Below, in pieces: positions 60,125 to 64,000 of a stretch of DNA of 64,000 nt (within the stretch, counting starts at the first letter, position 1; every line of letters starts with the position of its first letter). The translations under genes were made by a program, and so were the position numbers. The notes under the pieces are model-generated. The model ran no database searches, was not told the origin of the DNA, and saw only the letters and a list, made by a program, of their open reading frames with translations. This DNA is from DAIDKA01 sp036498905 (GTDB lineage: Bacteria > Pseudomonadota > Gammaproteobacteria > Steroidobacterales > Steroidobacteraceae): NCBI GenBank assembly GCA_036498905.1, contig DASYER010000095.1, forward strand, positions 36,946-100,945, read 5' to 3'.

Positions 60125-62094
60125 TGTCCACTCCCGCCACACTCACCGAACTGATCGAAGGCAATCGTAAGCTCGCCCGCAGCATCACCTACCTGGAGGG
60201 TGAGCAGAACGAGCGCAGCGTCTCCTTCGCCGATCTGTACAGCCGTGCGCTCGGCATCCTGCATCACCTGCAGAGGCTCGGCGCGCAGCGCGGCGATCAC
60301 CTGATCCTGTTTCTGGGCGACAACGAACCCTTCATCGATGCATTCTGGGGCGCGGTGCTCGGCGGCATCATCCCGGTGCCCGTGGCCTTGGGGATCAGCG
60401 ATGAACACCGCCACAAGCTGCTGCGCATCGCCCGCAAGCTCGGCAATCCGTTCCTGTACACCGAACGGCGCTCGCTGGAGCGCATCGGCAGTTTCGCGAC
60501 GCAGGTCGGGGAGGCTGCGACGTTCGAGAAGCTCAAATCCCGCGTATTCCTGGTCGATCAGCTGGATGACATCTCCCGCCCCGGCAAACCCCACGCGGCG
60601 GCACCCGATGACACGGCATTCATCCAGTTCTCCTCCGGTTCAACCAGCGAGCCCAAGGGCGTGGTGCTCACCCATCGCAACATCCTGGCGAACTGCCGCG
60701 GGGTCAGCGAAGTCGCCCGCTTCACCGAAAACGATGTGAGTCTTTCCTGGATGCCGCTCACCCACGACATGGGCCTGATCGGCTTCCACATCTTCATGTT
60801 CGCGAACCGCCTGCATCAGCATCTGATGCCCACGGAGCTGTTCGTGCGCCGTCCATTGCTGTGGCTGGACTTTGCCAGCCGCAAGCGCGCCACCATCCTG
60901 TGCTCCCCGAATTTCGGCTATCGGCACTACCTGAAGGTCCTCGGCGACCGTCCCGTCGATGGCCTGGACCTATCCGCCGTCCGGCTGATCTTCAATGGCG
61001 CCGAACCCATATCGGTGGACCTGTGTCGGGAGTTCCTGACCCGGATGCAGCCGGCGCGCCTGAAAGGCGAGTCCATGTATCCGGTATACGGCCTTGCCGA
61101 AGCCTCGCTTGCGGCCACCTTTCCGGCCCTCGGGGCAGCTCTTGCGACCACCCTCCTCGACCGCCACCACCTCACTGTGGGTGAAGCCGCGCAGCCGTCC
61201 GCGCCGGGCTCGAAGGACGCCGTGGAGCTGGTGTCCGTGGGCCACGCCATCCCGTACTGCAAGCTGCGCATCTGTGCCGACGATGACCGTGACCTCCCCG
61301 ACGGGACGGTCGGTCATATCCTCATCAGCGGCGATAACGTCACGCGGGGTTACTTCGACGATGCGGCCGTGAATGCGGCCAGCTTCAGCGCCGATGGCTG
61401 GCTGCGCACCGGCGATCTGGGTGTGCTGCGCCAAGGCGAGCTTTTCATCACCGGGCGTGCCAAGGAAATCCTGTTCGTCAACGGACAGAACTACTACCCC
61501 CACGACCTCGAAGGCATCGCGCAGACCGCGCAGGGCCTGGACCTCGGCAAGGTCGTGGTCGCCGGCGTGCGACCGGCGAATGCCCAGACCGATCACATCA
61601 TCGTCTTCGTGCTGCATCGGGGCGATATCAAAGATTTCCTGTCCGTGGCCAACGAGGTTTCAAAACTGGTCAACGAGCACACGGGGCTGGAAGTCGCCGA
61701 TGTCGTACCGGTGAAGCGCATTCCGAAGACCACCAGCGGCAAGATCCAGCGCCATCTGCTCGAAGAGGGCTATGTGAATGGCGAATTTGCCGCGGACCTT
61801 GAGCAGCTTGCTGCACTGCGTGAGGCCCTGCGCGGTCCGGCCTCGGCCTCGCGCTCGGATATTGAGGAGAAGATCCGCAACATCTGTGATGCTGCGCTTG
61901 AGGGCAAGAAACTCGACCTGCACGACAATCTGTTTGAAGTCGGCGCCAGTTCCCTGAAGCTCATCGAAATCCACGAGCAGATCGACCGCGAATTTCCCGG
62001 CCAGATCGATCTGACCGAGCTGTTTGATTTTCCGACCATCGCCGAACTCGCCGCGCATCTGGAAGGCAAGCTTGCCGGTGCGGCTCGCCCCTGA
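60124..62094 (+). CDS. Fatty acyl-AMP ligase with C-terminal acyl carrier domain
   Basis: A 656-residue two-domain protein. Residues 1-570 are an adenylation enzyme of the fatty acyl-AMP ligase type: QFSSGSTSEPKGVVLTH (A3), YGLAEASLAATFP (A5), GWLRTGDLGVL (A7) and the late Lys motif PKTTSGKIQR. After about 25 residues comes an ACP domain with LFEVGASSLKLIEIHEQIDREF, where S610 should carry phosphopantetheine and the usual Asp before it is Ser (S609). So it can activate a fatty acid and load it on itself. Start ATG 60124 overlaps the P450 stop by one base. No ketosynthase, thioesterase or reductase gene is nearby. Confidence 0.92.
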   Translation: MSTPATLTELIEGNRKLARSITYLEGEQNERSVSFADLYSRALGILHHLQRLGAQRGDHLILFLGDNEPFIDAFWGAVLGGIIPVPVALGISDEHRHKLLRIARKLGNPFLYTERRSLERIGSFATQVGEAATFEKLKSRVFLVDQLDDISRPGKPHAAAPDDTAFIQFSSGSTSEPKGVVLTHRNILANCRGVSEVARFTENDVSLSWMPLTHDMGLIGFHIFMFANRLHQHLMPTELFVRRPLLWLDFASRKRATILCSPNFGYRHYLKVLGDRPVDGLDLSAVRLIFNGAEPISVDLCREFLTRMQPARLKGESMYPVYGLAEASLAATFPALGAALATTLLDRHHLTVGEAAQPSAPGSKDAVELVSVGHAIPYCKLRICADDDRDLPDGTVGHILISGDNVTRGYFDDAAVNAASFSADGWLRTGDLGVLRQGELFITGRAKEILFVNGQNYYPHDLEGIAQTAQGLDLGKVVVAGVRPANAQTDHIIVFVLHRGDIKDFLSVANEVSKLVNEHTGLEVADVVPVKRIPKTTSGKIQRHLLEEGYVNGEFAADLEQLAALREALRGPASASRSDIEEKIRNICDAALEGKKLDLHDNLFEVGASSLKLIEIHEQIDREFPGQIDLTELFDFPTIAELAAHLEGKLAGAARP

Positions 62095-62115
62095 GGTCAG
62101 CCGCGAATTGCTGAG

Positions 62116-62964
62116 TCAGCCGTCCAGTACCAGCAGCGCCGCCGCAAAGGTGGTCACGAGAATGCCGGCGAGCAGGATGATTGCATAGCTGATGCCGATG
62201 AAGGCCATCTTCAGGATCGTCCTCCAGCGGCCCTGGCGATACACCGCGCGAAACGTCCGGTAGACCAACCACACTCCCGTGAGCAGGAACACGAAATTGA
62301 CGATTCCGGAAAGGGGCGCATAGATCCTCTGCGCCAGTGCTTGCGTGATTTCCATCAGCAGCGCAGCCAGGAAATAGAACGTCTGCAGGTGTACGGCGAA
62401 GATGAAGTGTTCGACGTACACGCGCCCGCTACCCGCGTAGGCCAGGAGGATCAGCGCGGCCAGTAGCGGCAGACAGAAAAAACCCATGGTGGGAAACAGG
62501 TGTTCGAGCTCGCGCGCCAGCTCCTTGCGGTCCACGTGCTCGATTCGCTCGACCATTCGGCCGATGACCGAGGGTGCAGCAGCCTGAACCTGTTGCGCAG
62601 CCGGTGGAGTCGCGGCACCGGTCTGCCGGACTTCCACCTGGGTCGGCGAATGGGTGAAAAAGAAGCTCGATGCAAAGAAGAGTAGGCTCGCGAAAATGTA
62701 CAGCCGCAGCGGCTGCGTATAGGCAGCGCGTCTTCCCGCGTTGAACTCCTGCGTCAGAAATCCCGGCCGGGTGAACAGCAGCCGCACGGTGCGGAAGAAC
62801 TTCCCGTCCACGTGCAGGAAGCCTTCGAGCGAATCCTCGAGAATCGGCCACAGCGAGCGGTGATAGTCGACATCGTGCTGACCGCATGCCGCGCAATAGG
62901 GCCCGTGGAGCGCCTCGCCGCAATTCTGGCAGTGACTTCTGCCGGCGCTGGTAGTGCTGGACAT
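62116..62964 (-). CDS. DUF3667 membrane protein
   Basis: A 282-residue protein with an N-terminal zinc-ribbon-like CQNCGEALHGPYCAACGQHD, then four or five membrane helices (LYIFASLLFFASSFFFTH, GFFCLPLLAALILLAYAG, FIFAVHLQTFYFLAALLM, IVNFVFLLTGVWLVYR, IILLAGILVTTFAAALLVLDG). The pattern matches DUF3667, a family of unknown function. ATG 62964 gives MSSTTSAGRSH and places the Cys pair near the N-terminus; the longer reading to 63030 is less likely. Tail to tail with the FAAL-ACP gene. Confidence 0.82.
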   Translation of the reverse strand: MSSTTSAGRSHCQNCGEALHGPYCAACGQHDVDYHRSLWPILEDSLEGFLHVDGKFFRTVRLLFTRPGFLTQEFNAGRRAAYTQPLRLYIFASLLFFASSFFFTHSPTQVEVRQTGAATPPAAQQVQAAAPSVIGRMVERIEHVDRKELARELEHLFPTMGFFCLPLLAALILLAYAGSGRVYVEHFIFAVHLQTFYFLAALLMEITQALAQRIYAPLSGIVNFVFLLTGVWLVYRTFRAVYRQGRWRTILKMAFIGISYAIILLAGILVTTFAAALLVLDG

Positions 62965-62974
62965 CGCGCCAAGT

Positions 62975-63361
62975 CTACGACGGTTTACGATCCCACTGAC
63001 ACAGGTGCAGCAACACGCCGGTCGGGTCATGCAGGAAGGTCACGAGCGCCCCATAGGGCTGGCGTCTGGGCGGCTGGACGCGGGGGCCGCCGATTTTCTG
63101 GTCGCTGATGATCGCCGCCGCATGCTCATACCAGGCCTGCGCGTCCTGCACGGTGATGTGCAACATGGCATTCTCGGCGACTTCCTTGAGGTAATAGTCC
63201 TGGATGTAGAAGTGCTGTTCTTCGAGCGTCACGAGGGCAAGACCGTGACCCAAATCCTCCACCTGCCACCCCAGGGCTGAATAGAACTGCTTTGAGACCA
63301 AAAAATCCTTCGCCGGAATGAACGGACGCAGATCCGATAGTTTCAGATTAGGCATGCCCAT
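62975..63361 (-). CDS. VOC-family protein (glyoxalase/bleomycin-resistance fold)
   Basis: A 128-residue single-domain VOC protein: RPFIPAKDFLVSKQFYSALGWQVEDLG, ALVTLEEQHFYIQDYY, HITVQDAQAWYEHAAAI and VTFLHDPTGVLLHLCQW give the paired beta-alpha-beta units, with possible metal residues His and Glu in the strands. Substrate unknown. ATG 63361 has GGAAA nine bases upstream; ATG 63355 is also possible. 10 bases upstream of the DUF3667 gene on the same strand. The 123 bases beyond (63362-63484) hold a TTGACA at 63394 with no good -10 box and nothing else I recognise. Confidence 0.85.
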   Translation of the reverse strand: MGMPNLKLSDLRPFIPAKDFLVSKQFYSALGWQVEDLGHGLALVTLEEQHFYIQDYYLKEVAENAMLHITVQDAQAWYEHAAAIISDQKIGGPRVQPPRRQPYGALVTFLHDPTGVLLHLCQWDRKPS

Positions 63362-63484
63362 CTCACAAGTTTTCCATGAGCATACGATACCCCTTGACAT
63401 CACAACATCAATAACCGCGCGGGAGGGCCGGGAAGCGTGTGACGCGACTATGATCGGCGGCCATGGGGTACCGGTCATGACTTT

Positions 63485-64000
63485 GTGAAGTACTCTCCAC
63501 TGGTGTGGGCAGCACTGTGGCGCAAACCGGTGGAGGCGGTGCTCACCTGGCTGGCGGTCACGGTGGCTTTTGCTCTGTTCGGCCTGATGGTGGGCAGTCA
63601 CGCGACTTACCAGCAGGTCATCGATAGCGCCCGGATGGACCGCCTCTATGTGAATGCCGGGGCCGATGAACCGCTGCCGGTCGGCATGCGTCAACAGCTC
63701 TCGCGTTTCGATGGCGTGACGGGAGTCGGGTCCTTCTCCGGCCTGAGTGGCTATTTCCAGGATCCCCACCAGGGCGCCTACGTCTATGCAGTGGACGATG
63801 GCATGAGGCTCGGCTGGTCAGAGATGCCAATGAGCAAGGCTCAATGGGACCAGTTGCTCGCGACGCCGCCGGGCGTATTCGTCAGCCGCAAGGTCGCAGC
63901 CCGATTGAAGGTCAAGGCCGGCGACCCGCTGCCGATCATCTCCCAGCCCGGCCTGCGCGCCGATGGAAACCTGGCGTGGCCCTTCGAAGTGCTGGGCGTC
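63485..64000 (+). CDS. FtsX/MacB-type ABC permease, N-terminal part (3' end outside window)
   Basis: Open from GTG 63485 to the window end (172 residues) with no stop, so it is cut off. It begins VKYSPLVWAALWRKPVEAVLTWLAV with a first membrane helix (AVTVAFALFGLMVGSHATY) and goes into a periplasmic region (FDGVTGVGSFSGLSGYFQDPHQG, then VFVSRKVAARLKVKAGDPLPI), the MacB periplasmic core pattern. These permeases pair with an ATPase of the MacB/LolD type and move peptides, lipoproteins or act mechanically. Its ATPase would be beyond the window. No strong ribosome site was seen before GTG. Confidence 0.75.
   Translation, partial: MKYSPLVWAALWRKPVEAVLTWLAVTVAFALFGLMVGSHATYQQVIDSARMDRLYVNAGADEPLPVGMRQQLSRFDGVTGVGSFSGLSGYFQDPHQGAYVYAVDDGMRLGWSEMPMSKAQWDQLLATPPGVFVSRKVAARLKVKAGDPLPIISQPGLRADGNLAWPFEVLGV

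Overview
The window is a 64 kb piece of a gene-dense, GC-rich chromosome with no rRNA, tRNA, insertion sequence, CRISPR array or prophage that I could see. Most genes are housekeeping genes. Neighbourhoods such as pepA-holC-valS, lptF-lptG, a pyruvate dehydrogenase operon and metG-rnfB-nth, and a LexA box of the enteric type (CTGT-N8-ACAG), point to a gammaproteobacterium. The high GC, the lignin-type aromatic catabolism and the presence of both a P450 and an acyl-AMP ligase would suit a soil or freshwater member of the Xanthomonadales/Nevskiales/Steroidobacter area, but the lineage is inferred, not shown.

Layout. 1-5.2 kb: the end of an aldo/keto reductase, then a protocatechuate 4,5-cleavage operon on the minus strand (ligI-ligA-ligB-ligC) with a divergent aldehyde dehydrogenase. 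5.2-17.7 kb: LPS export (lptFG), pepA-holC-valS, a MoxR/DUF58/transglutaminase trio and prfC. 17.7-19.7 kb: an accessory island with a one-gene AbiEi-like/Fic fusion behind four 24-bp iterons, and a small unrecognised gene behind a LexA box. 19.7-29.3 kb: phospholipid synthesis (cls, pssA, a pgsA-like gene), rimI, a 4Fe-4S uracil-DNA glycosylase, a lytic transglycosylase, acylphosphatase, wrbA, hda, DUF2066 and DUF3108 genes, dcd and apbC. 29.4-34.2 kb: a HEAT-repeat Ser/Thr kinase followed by two PilT-family ATPases. 34.2-48.7 kb: a polysaccharide deacetylase, metG-rnfB-nth-DUF1841, aceE-aceF-lpdA, an M17 peptidase-pyrC-rnt operon and grxD. 48.8-52.8 kb: a YtrA-type regulator, ABC ATPase, permease and an unknown secreted protein in one operon with a palindrome directly at the regulator start. 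52.8-58 kb: succinate-semialdehyde dehydrogenase, nadC and a GAF/PAS/GGDEF/EAL protein. 58-64 kb: an acyltransferase divergent from a P450 / fatty acyl-AMP ligase-ACP pair, DUF3667 and VOC proteins, and the start of a FtsX/MacB-type permease that runs off the window.

How the genes work together. LigAB opens protocatechuate, LigC oxidises the product and LigI hydrolyses the pyrone; the next steps (hydratase and aldolase) are not in the window. The PDH operon, the SSADH and the aromatic pathway all feed central carbon metabolism. The MoxR/DUF58/TgpA trio, lptFG, the phospholipid genes and the transglycosylase serve the cell envelope. The kinase-PilT pair looks like a regulated twitching-motility module.

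Most worth following up: the AbiEi-Fic fusion with exactly spaced iterons; the small LexA-box gene beside it; the HEAT-kinase/PilT locus; the P450/FAAL-ACP pair; the YtrA-ABC operon with its unknown secreted partner; and a holC gene with no ATG, GTG or TTG start. All family calls come from reading motifs by eye; no database search was run.
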